Source of the DNA: a virus
Strand: one strand, 5' to 3'
Virus record (IMG/VR): IMGVR_UViG_3300025876_000018
Coordinates: 1 to 64,000 of that record
Length of the DNA: 64,000 bases
Positions 33,125-42,200 of this stretch are shown one piece after another (position 1 is the first letter of the stretch; each line of letters starts with the position of its first letter). The notes beneath the pieces are model-generated. The model ran no database searches. It saw only the letters and a program-made list of their open reading frames with translations, and was not told the origin of the DNA. The translations under genes and the position numbers were made by a program.

Positions 33125-35173
33125 ATGACAATTGGAGATGATGGTTGGTCTGAGGATGAGTACCAAAAAGAAGTAAAGGCGTTAAGGGAACTTAGATCAG
33201 AAGCAACTAATTGGTATAAGGATATTGATGGTGTTAGTAGGAAGGCTAGGAAAGAGCAAATAGCGCAAATTAATGAGGAGATTGATAGATACAAAGAGTT
33301 ATCTAAAGGTACGGGTAGACTAGCAGAACAAGCAAAAGTATTGTTGGATTTAAAAACCAAAGAACTAGCGGTAGCAAAACAACAAACTCAAGTATTAGGT
33401 AGGGTACAACAAGAAGCCAATGTTACATACAGACAGTTCTTAAACTTTTTGACATCAACGGCAGCTCAATATAACTACGCACAACAAATCGCTAAAGAAT
33501 ATTTGTCAGTATCTAGAGATATTGGTGCGGGTGCAGGTGCTAGTGAAAGATTAACTCAAAATTATAAAGATTCATTAGAACAGGTAATGCAAATGGGTGG
33601 AAGTTTAGAAGATGTAACCAATATAATGAACACAATGGCTGAAGAATCTGGTAGAGCGAAAATTTTAGATTCTGAAGATGTTATAAATATTGAATCAATA
33701 TCTAAAGGTTTGAATATGAGTGCCTCTGATGCTGCCTCAATGGCGGAAAAATTTGATCTTATGGGTGTTTCCACAGACTCTATGGGAAACCATTTAGCAA
33801 ACGTATATAAAGAATCTCAAGCAATAGGTTTAAATGCGAATATGGTGGTAAAATCATTAAGTAAAAATATGAATTCAATTCAATCGTATTCTTTTGCTAA
33901 TGGTGTAAAAGGTATGACTGAAATGGCTAAACAAGCAGTTAAAATGCGTTTAGATGTTTCAGATGTTTTACAAATGTCAGATAAATTTTATCAACCAGAA
34001 GCTGCAATTGAAGCGGCGGCGAACTTACAAATGTTAGGTGGTGACATTGCAAAGGCATTCGGTGATCCTTTTGAGACTATGTATATGGCTAGAAATAAAC
34101 CAGAAGAACTAGCTAAAAAGGTTGGTGAGATGACTGAAAATATGATGCAATTCAATGAAGAAACGGGTGAATATGAAATGCCCGCTGAAGCTAGAATGCA
34201 ACTTAAATCTGCAGGTGAACAATTAGGTATAAATACCGAAAAAATGGTAGAGATGGCTCGTCAAGCATCTAAAATTAAAGATGTAAAAATGAAATTTACT
34301 TCTATTGGGGATGATGATACTAAAGAAAATTTAGCATCTTTAGCGAAATATTCTGAAGAAAAAGGAGAATTTGTAATCAAACATGGGACTGAAGAACTTG
34401 GTTTAGATCAAATTAGTGATGGAATGGCGGAGGAAATTTTAAAGGCTAATGAAAATGAGGGAAAAGATGATAGTGAATTGTTTAAAAATATTGCGATTAA
34501 TACTCAAACTATGTCGGAACAAATGGCTAGTCTTCAAAAGGCTAGTATGGCAACTGTCGCAACAAAAACAAATATGTATGAAGTTGCAGGTGCGGAAATA
34601 AAGGATAATCTTTTAGAACCTATGAAAAAAGGTATGGATGAAGCAGTTAAAAATTTTACAACTAGTTTCGACCCTAAAGCATTATTTAAAGAGGCTAAAT
34701 GGGACACTACTTTTGGTAATGCAACTAAGGAAGTTAAAGAATTCACAAAAGCATTAAAAGAGGATTTAGTAAAATATATTAAATCAGAATCTGAATCCAA
34801 TGAAGGTAGTACACAAGATGAAGGAGAGACAGAAGATGATTTCTTAATGAGAGAAAACGGTTCTACTGTTTCTTTTTCTACAGAAGATGATATTATTGGA
34901 GCAAAAAGAGGTGGACCATTAGATAAATTAATGGATAAAGGGTTACCTAACAAAATGGCGGGGGGTACAACAAATTCTAAAATGGAGTTTGGAAACTTAA
35001 ATATTACAGGTAGAATAGAAATAGTTTCACCAGATGGGTCAGCATCAAATATGGAAATGTCTTCTATTAAACCACAGATTGAAAGTATGATTATTAACCA
35101 ATTAAACGGTACATTTAGAGAAGGAGGAGTACCTTCTAGTAAACAATCTACTGATTATATGGGTCAAAAATAA
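33125..35173 (+). CDS. Tail tape measure protein, gp29-like
   Basis: A 682-aa protein, mainly helical, with an N-terminal coiled coil (residues 12-100, EKVALRELRSEA-like heptads through KQQTQVLGRVQQEA). It contains Gly/Ala-rich amphipathic segments typical of tape measures (RDIGAGAGASERL near 135-147, and ANLQMLGGDIAKAFGDPFE near 300-318). The end includes a basic patch KRGGPLDKLMDKGLPNKMAGG. T4 gp29 is 590 aa. With the rule of about 0.15 nm per residue, the tail would be about 100 nm long. Located downstream of gp26-like and upstream of baseplate genes as expected. The first 3 nt after the preceding stop lead into this ATG, so coupled translation is likely. Confidence 0.75.
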   Translation: MTIGDDGWSEDEYQKEVKALRELRSEATNWYKDIDGVSRKARKEQIAQINEEIDRYKELSKGTGRLAEQAKVLLDLKTKELAVAKQQTQVLGRVQQEANVTYRQFLNFLTSTAAQYNYAQQIAKEYLSVSRDIGAGAGASERLTQNYKDSLEQVMQMGGSLEDVTNIMNTMAEESGRAKILDSEDVINIESISKGLNMSASDAASMAEKFDLMGVSTDSMGNHLANVYKESQAIGLNANMVVKSLSKNMNSIQSYSFANGVKGMTEMAKQAVKMRLDVSDVLQMSDKFYQPEAAIEAAANLQMLGGDIAKAFGDPFETMYMARNKPEELAKKVGEMTENMMQFNEETGEYEMPAEARMQLKSAGEQLGINTEKMVEMARQASKIKDVKMKFTSIGDDDTKENLASLAKYSEEKGEFVIKHGTEELGLDQISDGMAEEILKANENEGKDDSELFKNIAINTQTMSEQMASLQKASMATVATKTNMYEVAGAEIKDNLLEPMKKGMDEAVKNFTTSFDPKALFKEAKWDTTFGNATKEVKEFTKALKEDLVKYIKSESESNEGSTQDEGETEDDFLMRENGSTVSFSTEDDIIGAKRGGPLDKLMDKGLPNKMAGGTTNSKMEFGNLNITGRIEIVSPDGSASNMEMSSIKPQIESMIINQLNGTFREGGVPSSKQSTDYMGQK

Positions 35174-35202
35174 AAAAAGTTTTATTTTTATTCACTTTAC
35201 TA

Positions 35203-35234
35203 TTGACTTTTTAATAATTTATTCCTATTATTGC
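35203..35234 (+). promoter_or_regulatory. Sigma70-like promoter
   Basis: TTGACT (35203-35208), 17-nt spacer, TATTAT (35226-35231), with TG after it (TATTATTG, near the Bacteroidota -7 box). The upstream part TATTGACTTTTT is shared exactly with the promoter before the gp32 gene at 47444. It would give a leader of about 125 nt before the 1187-aa gene. Confidence 0.55.
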
Positions 35235-35362
35235 TAGGACCAGATTTAAACAAGACTTATACAAGATTTAAATATTAAATAATAAAAACAATTATAATAA
35301 TTATTATTTAATTCTCCTGAATTTTATTGATGTAATATTTATATAGTAAGAAATTATTATAT
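35235..35362 (+). other. Leader region with 12-bp A/T inverted repeat
   Basis: Non-coding stretch between a sigma70-like promoter and the 1187-aa gene. It contains ATTAAATAATAA (35274-35285) and its exact reverse complement TTATTATTTAAT (35301-35312) with a 15-nt loop, and two AGATTTAAA copies. It may form a 5' leader structure or small RNA; sequence alone does not decide. Confidence 0.3.
35334..35343 (+). promoter_or_regulatory. Late-type promoter motif
   Basis: AATATTTATA, 19 nt before the ATG of the 1187-aa gene, making this gene potentially served by both promoter types. Confidence 0.45.
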
Positions 35363-38300
35363 ATGGCAGGAATATTAGACCATCAGGGAATATTTTATAA
35401 GTTAGGAGTATTATCAACACAACAGTTTAGAGATAGTATACTAGGAAGGAACTTACCACCACCTGTTAGTGATACATTAACACAATCAGGATTAGTATCT
35501 AAATTAGAAGATATAGGTAAAGTTATTAATGTACCCATATTTGGTACTGCGGATGAGAATATACCTATACATTATAACGAAGAAGAAAGATTATTTCCTT
35601 TAGGTGGGTTTTTTCGGGAAACCCAAAACGTCAATTTAAACCCTTATATCCCACAAGATGATGATTATATCACTTACAACCTAACAATTCCACCGAACCT
35701 ACCTATACCTTCACCAGAAGGGTTTGGAGAGAGAGAAAGAGCCCCTTATCCCACATCATATGCACCTAATAGGTTTGATTTAATCAATAAAGGAGAAAAA
35801 AAAGGTGTTCCTTTTCCTTTTAATGTTATAAATAGATATAAATCATTAAATTTTAAAACAGAAAGTTCTTTAGGATTAGTAGGTGGACAACAGTTAGAAA
35901 AAACAATTATTGACAAGATTGCGCAGATTGAGGACGAAATGAACACAAATACAGATAGTACTGGGTACATTACTGAACCTTTAGGGAATATGGTAGACAA
36001 TTATGTTGATACATTGGGTGGTTTCGCACAAATCTTTAATACATTACCAAATGATGCGGTGGGTTGGAATGAGTATAATAGTAGTAATAAAATAAATGGT
36101 GGCGATGTTGATGTGGCGGAAGGGGTGGTACCCACAATGTCTACTGAAGTTAGAATGAAAACTTTATTAGGTAGAACTAGTGAAACCCAAATACAATTTA
36201 CATTTAACCTATTAAAAACTAATAAATACCGACCATTATACAACGATAGTAGATTTGTGGGTACTGAGGATGAAGGTACAAACGGAAGATATTATATCGG
36301 TACAGATAAAAATACTAATAGGGGTAGTTTAATTACTAAAACTTTTGATAGTGACGACCTTAATGGTGAAAATTCAACAGGGAGTAATACTAAAACTTCA
36401 ATAGAGGGAATTGGAGAACCTTTTGGGGAACCTAATAAATTCTTTTGGGCTACTGGTGGTGAACAGAATTTCAACCCAAAAACGTTATTATATAAAACAC
36501 AACAATTAGTAAATAATAGTCAAGATAGTGTTTATATAAATCAAACAAAAAAATATTTTAAAGATAAAAAACAAAAAAAACTTATCAGTAGGGGTAATGC
36601 AATTAGTGAGATTTTATTATTTGACGCAGAGACCAACGGTAAATACTGTAGAGTATGGACAGTAAATGATAGATATAGTTACTTTAATGCAATAAGAAAT
36701 ACGGGATTGTTTACTTCAGACTCAGGAACAGAAGGGTTCTCTGCTACACAAGAAAAATCATCATTAAGTGTTTTACAAGATAATGGAATACCTAAATATC
36801 ACCCAGTACTTAACGAATCAGAAAGTGATAGGAAAAAATTTATGTTTTCTATAGAAAATTTAGCGTGGGCAGATAATCTTGCGGATTTACCCGCATTTGA
36901 AATCGGTGGTGGCGATCCATTATCGGGTAATAAAGGTAGGTTAATGTGGTTTCCACCATATGATTTAAAGTTTGATGAAAATACTGCGGCAAATTGGACA
37001 TCTACAGAATTTATTGGTAGGAGTGAGCCAGTTTATACATATAATAATAGTAAAAGAAGTGGTTCACTATCTTTTAAAGTTTTAGTAGATCATCCTAGAG
37101 TTATAAATTGTTATAGAGGGCAAAATAATAATTTAAACGAAAGATTCTTTGCGGGTTGTGTAACACCTGAAGATTTTTTAAATGCTTTAGAATGTGTGGT
37201 TCCACAAACAGACTATGGTGAAATAGAAAAATTATTAGAAAAAGAAAAAAAACAAACTACTACAGTTTTAGATAAAATAAAAGATGAGGGTGTTGTAAAG
37301 TTAATAACTACAGTTGATTGTAATGTTGAACCTGAAAACTGTAGAAAGACAATGACATATGATCAACCTTCTTTAGATAGTATAATTACAAAGGTGACAG
37401 AATTTATTGAAAAACAAAACGGTAATACTAATCCAAAGTCAAAAATAATTTTTAATGGTTATGTTGGAAGAACGGCAAATAGAGATAGTTTTGGAGAAGT
37501 ATCAGGTGAAGGGAAGAATATAAGTAAAAAATATGCGGAAGAGGTGAAAACCGCAGTAGAAAGTGCGTTAAACTCTTCTGGAATAGATACTAAGATATTA
37601 AAAAATATAACTTATAATGTTATAGGTAATGATGCTTTTGATTCTGATACGGATGCCGACTATAGAGTTAGTGTAGAAATGGAATCTGATGTAGAAAATT
37701 CGGAAGAGACAAAAGTTAAAAAAGAAGTAAGTAAATCTAAGACAGGAACCTTAGATCCTGATCAAATTAAATTAGTCGATAATTTAATTATAGATGAAAG
37801 TGCCTATTTCGAATATATAGATGGTAATTATCCTAATTATTTTAAAACTATATCAGAAAAAATAAAATATTTTCAACCCGCATATCATAGTATTACACCT
37901 GAAGGGTTTAATAGTAGGTTAACATTTTTAAATCAATGTATGAGACAAGGTCCTAGTATATACGATAAGAAAACAAATAAAAATGGAGTTGAGGTTGGAG
38001 TACAACCACAAAATTTATCTTTTGGTAGACCACCCGTTTGTATACTTAGAATAGGAGATTTCTTTTATACTAAAATAGTTATTAATAGTTTGTCTATTTC
38101 ATACGATGGACCACAATTTGACTTAAACCCAGAAGGGATAGGAGTCCAACCAATGATAGCTTCAATACAACTAAGTATTGATTTAATTGGTGGTCATTCA
38201 TTAAGTGGACCATTAAATAGGTTACAAAATGCGGTATCGTTTAATTATTATGCGAATACAGAAATGTATGATGTTAGGTCAGATACGACAAAAGATGGTG

Positions 38301-38926
38301 AAATAGTCGATGGTTTAAAATTAGGAGAAATAAAACGAAAATTAGCGGGCGAATCGGAAGATGAGTCTTTAAAAGATGATGTTGAGCTAGATCAAAATAG
38401 TGAGAATGCAAATTCAGGTAATCAAGAAAACACAGATGGTGAAGGTGAAATAATAATATCAAATCCAGGGGAAACAATAGTTGCACAATCGAAAACATCC
38501 CCTACCACTTATAGTGGAGGAACAAAACCAAATGAGGATAATCGATTAATTTTAAAGGTTAAAACCAAATCTTCCGTAGAAGACATTGAAACTAGTACTA
38601 AAGCAGAAGTTGGACTATACTCTTCTGATAATAAAGATATACTCAATCTAGTAACAGTGGTAGAATTAAAAGATAGGGTTGATGCAATCAATACGGCACA
38701 AACAGAATTAACAACCGCACAAAATATTTTACAAAGCAACCCTAGTTTAGAAAACCAAAATTTAGTATATACTGCTCAAAATAATTTAAAAAATGCCGAA
38801 CAGAATCTTATAAATTTAAAGAAAGATAAAGAAACTAAAATTAATGTAGAAGCTTATTTTAGTAAATTTAAAAATAAAACTAAAGTTAAAAAAACCTTTA
38901 CTGTTACAGAAAATGGTATAGTATAG
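35363..38926 (+). CDS. Large baseplate/tube-initiator-type protein with OmpA-like insertion
   Basis: A 1187-aa structural protein downstream of the tape measure, where T4 has gp48 and gp54. The conserved-looking parts are the start (GILDHQGIFYKLG), MKTLLGRTSETQIQFTFNLLK near 275-295, and a segment near 895-970 with RPPVCILRIGDFFYTKIVINSLSI and PMIASIQLSIDLIGG. That pattern recalls tail tube initiator or baseplate proteins. Residues about 670-777 look like an OmpA-type peptidoglycan-binding domain (SIITKVTEFIEKQ, IIFNGYVGRTANRD, ISKKYAEEVKTAVESAL, DYRVSVEME). The C-terminal 200 residues are charged and helical. The OmpA-like call and the T4 equivalence are tentative. Confidence 0.55.
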   Translation: MAGILDHQGIFYKLGVLSTQQFRDSILGRNLPPPVSDTLTQSGLVSKLEDIGKVINVPIFGTADENIPIHYNEEERLFPLGGFFRETQNVNLNPYIPQDDDYITYNLTIPPNLPIPSPEGFGERERAPYPTSYAPNRFDLINKGEKKGVPFPFNVINRYKSLNFKTESSLGLVGGQQLEKTIIDKIAQIEDEMNTNTDSTGYITEPLGNMVDNYVDTLGGFAQIFNTLPNDAVGWNEYNSSNKINGGDVDVAEGVVPTMSTEVRMKTLLGRTSETQIQFTFNLLKTNKYRPLYNDSRFVGTEDEGTNGRYYIGTDKNTNRGSLITKTFDSDDLNGENSTGSNTKTSIEGIGEPFGEPNKFFWATGGEQNFNPKTLLYKTQQLVNNSQDSVYINQTKKYFKDKKQKKLISRGNAISEILLFDAETNGKYCRVWTVNDRYSYFNAIRNTGLFTSDSGTEGFSATQEKSSLSVLQDNGIPKYHPVLNESESDRKKFMFSIENLAWADNLADLPAFEIGGGDPLSGNKGRLMWFPPYDLKFDENTAANWTSTEFIGRSEPVYTYNNSKRSGSLSFKVLVDHPRVINCYRGQNNNLNERFFAGCVTPEDFLNALECVVPQTDYGEIEKLLEKEKKQTTTVLDKIKDEGVVKLITTVDCNVEPENCRKTMTYDQPSLDSIITKVTEFIEKQNGNTNPKSKIIFNGYVGRTANRDSFGEVSGEGKNISKKYAEEVKTAVESALNSSGIDTKILKNITYNVIGNDAFDSDTDADYRVSVEMESDVENSEETKVKKEVSKSKTGTLDPDQIKLVDNLIIDESAYFEYIDGNYPNYFKTISEKIKYFQPAYHSITPEGFNSRLTFLNQCMRQGPSIYDKKTNKNGVEVGVQPQNLSFGRPPVCILRIGDFFYTKIVINSLSISYDGPQFDLNPEGIGVQPMIASIQLSIDLIGGHSLSGPLNRLQNAVSFNYYANTEMYDVRSDTTKDGEIVDGLKLGEIKRKLAGESEDESLKDDVELDQNSENANSGNQENTDGEGEIIISNPGETIVAQSKTSPTTYSGGTKPNEDNRLILKVKTKSSVEDIETSTKAEVGLYSSDNKDILNLVTVVELKDRVDAINTAQTELTTAQNILQSNPSLENQNLVYTAQNNLKNAEQNLINLKKDKETKINVEAYFSKFKNKTKVKKTFTVTENGIV

Positions 38927-38930
38927 TATT

Positions 38931-39257
38931 ATGGGAAAAGAATATTTCGATAGATATCAGAGTTTTAAATTTGACGGTAAATATTTGCCGTTACCTTTTA
39001 TAAAAATACCCCCTAAAGATAGTGACAAAACAATTGTTTATAATTCAGAAAGAAGTAGGTTAGATAAATTTAGTCAATTATATTATGGGAACCCTTATCA
39101 TGGTTGGTTAATTCTTTTAGCAAACCCTCAGTATGGTGGAGTTGAAGAAAATATACCTAATAGAGAAATTATTCGAATACCCTTTCCTTTTAGAGATAGT
39201 ATACAACAATATATTGACGAGGTGGAAAAATATAAAAAACTAAATATAAAAAAATAA
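38931..39257 (+). CDS. Baseplate wedge protein, gp53/LysM-like
   Basis: A 108-aa protein. Residues 43-90 read RSRLDKFSQLYYGNPYHGWLI, then ANPQYGG, then IPNREIIRIPFPF. This is the LysM-like pattern ('D-IA--YYG-P--WWLI--AN-----IP-G--L-IP') found in phage gp53-type baseplate proteins, although T4 gp53 is longer (196 aa). It would help close the baseplate around the hub. It starts 4 nt after the 1187-aa gene and ends 6 nt before the 1878-aa gene, so the three are likely one translational unit. Confidence 0.7.
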   Translation: MGKEYFDRYQSFKFDGKYLPLPFIKIPPKDSDKTIVYNSERSRLDKFSQLYYGNPYHGWLILLANPQYGGVEENIPNREIIRIPFPFRDSIQQYIDEVEKYKKLNIKK

Positions 39258-39263
39258 CCTTAT

Positions 39264-42200
39264 ATGGCTAACGTAGAAGATTTAAGTTCTAATAAAAGAG
39301 GGGCTAAAACGGGTAATGTATTTGTTGTTGACCCTAACCCTCCAGGTATGGATATCATCCCACCTGAAGATATGTTTATCTACGTGAAATTTTCAGCATA
39401 TCCGAGAAGTAGAACTACATATGGTGGTAACACATTAGAAGGTGATCCAATTGTTTTTGATAGTGGTATTGAAGGAGAGGTAAATTTTATATCTACTAAA
39501 ATAAAATATAAAGACGGAAAATTAGACCCACCACTACAAAAAAGTTATGCGACAACTGATTGGACTAACATTGGTGGGTTTAAAGACGAAAACAGTAGAA
39601 GTGCGGGTACATTAGAGGGATTTGGTATAAAAGATATTAGTATTAAATATAACGCTAGTTTAGTTCCCGTTGTAGATATTACATTTACAGATGTAAGAGG
39701 TTCCGGGTTATTTGACGTAATAAAAGACAATGATAGAAAGTCACCATATAGTATATTTTTTAAAATGCCTTATCCAGTATTTAGACTATCCGTAAAAGGG
39801 TATTTCGGACAAAAAGTAGATTATTGTTTACATATGGTAAATTGGACATCAAATTTTGATGGATCAACGGGTAACTTTGATATTACTGCCAATTTCTTAG
39901 GATTCCAACAGGCATTTTTAAATGATATGGTTTTAGGTAATATCATTGGTACTATAAATACCCAAAAAGGGTTTAATAATCTTAATAGGATTTATGATGA
40001 TAGGGGTTCAGATATTGGAACCGAAGGAGATTTTAATATTAGAAAAATAGATGAATTTTTAACAAAAATAAGTAGAATACAGATAGAAACAGAAATCATT
40101 AAATCTGATTTAAATAGTTTTGAATACCTTAAAGATTTAAATGGTAAGTTAAAATTATTAGAAAGTATACAATCTTTTATCGGAAAAGATATTGGTAAAC
40201 AACCTATAAGTAATAGTAATGGTAGTGGTAACGAGTCTGTCACAGATTCGGTGGATTATATTAAAAGAGAAAATAATAACACTAAAATTTTTACTTCACC
40301 TATTAAAGATAGTATTTTAAAAAATAAAGACAACTACCTTTCCATAAGAGACTTTATAGTTATAAATTCAATCAACAGGGGATCTTTTAAAACGTACACT
40401 AATACATTAACAGATATAATTATTAAATATTTAGAATACTTAAGTGATGACGATAGAAAAGAATATAAACCTGAAAATACTTTATCGAAATTATCAGATA
40501 AGGTAAAGTCAAAAATATCTGGGGTACCCTCCAATGAAAATAAAAAAACTAATAAAGATGACGAATTAATTAAATCATTTTTTTTAAGTACAGACGATAA
40601 AAACTGGGAGAATTATGTGGTATCTACTAAAGATAAAAATGGTAAAATTGCAAAAAAACAATTAGAAGATATTATATCTGAGTTTCAAAACAAAAATAGT
40701 TCTATATATTTAAAAAATGACTATGATGGTAGCGATAAAAACGCAAATTACGAGTTATCTCTATTTAGTGCGGACACCCAAAAGTTTTACCAAACTTTAA
40801 GGCCTGAAACTAATGTTATTGTAGTAGATTTCCGTAAACAAAGAGAATTAGTGGAGTATAGGATTAGTGAATTAAAAACAATTATAAAAGATCAACAAGA
40901 GGCAGTACAATTAGAAATCAATGAAAAAATATTGAAAAATTTTAACGATTTATTTGGGTTTAAACCTACAATAGATAAATGTTTTGAAATTTTATCTAAT
41001 AATACTCAAGCAATGATTGAGACAATATATGATATTAGTAAAGAATCTGAACAAGAAGATAAATCTAGTAATAGAAATAAAGTTTTAAAAGGGTATGAAA
41101 CAGATGTACCTACAGGTATCAATAGAGTGGCTTGGCCAACAGTATATCAAAAAAATGGTGATGGTAGTCTAGAAGAAATCTATATTGGTGAAATCGGTGG
41201 GGTAAATTCTATAGATTTCCCTGAATGGAATTTTACTGAAGAAGTTTTTGATAATTTAGTATCTAAAAGTAAAGAACTAGAACAAGTAACTAAGGCTAGT
41301 GTATTAAAGAATGGGTTAGATACAGATAATTGGTTCCCAATAAATCCGATAGATTATAAAATTAACCCTTGGATAAAAATAAATATTTTAAATGATAAAG
41401 ATGAAATATATAATGAATTAATAAAACAGATTTTTTATAGAGTATCCATACTCCAAAATTATAGTAGGTTTGATTTAAATACGGGATTAGGTAATGTACC
41501 TAAGTATGCGAATTTTGAGTCTATTGCAGCAAATAAAACAATTTTTAACAAAAATGTTAGGTCGATTTTATCAATCATTTTAAAAGAATTGGTAAATGGT
41601 GAAATTGACTATAAAGATAGTCTATTTTTTAAAGAAAACATTAATCAGGTAGGGTCAAATTTTTATATTAAAGAAACAGATGATACTTTACCAGAGTATA
41701 ACAATTTTAATTTAAGTGGTAAATATAATAGTAAGGCTAATTATGTGATATTTGATGATAATGATATTATTAATAATAGTAAAAAATTATTTTCAGAAAT
41801 TCAAAAAGAAGATTCTTACGTAAAACTAACTGATCCTGATAATGGTGGTACTATAAATAAAAAAGAAACAGGTGATGAATTATATTATAAAAATAGTTAT
41901 TCATCAGCAAATAATTTCACCACTAATAATATATTTAATGTTTGGGCAAAAACTGTTTCTAAAAATCTATTTATAAGTAATAATAACGATTTTAATACCG
42001 ACTTAAGAAACTCAAAACTATTAGACTTTAATCCTTCTGCGACAACCTTTGATAGTAAATATTTAAATAAAACTAATTTCACATTAGACAACTCAAGTAG
42101 TTGTGACTATGAAGAAATATTAACACAAAGTGAATTTTATACTAAACAAAGTAGTAATTATAGTAGGGCGCTATTATTGTTATCTACGTTCCCATTTAGA

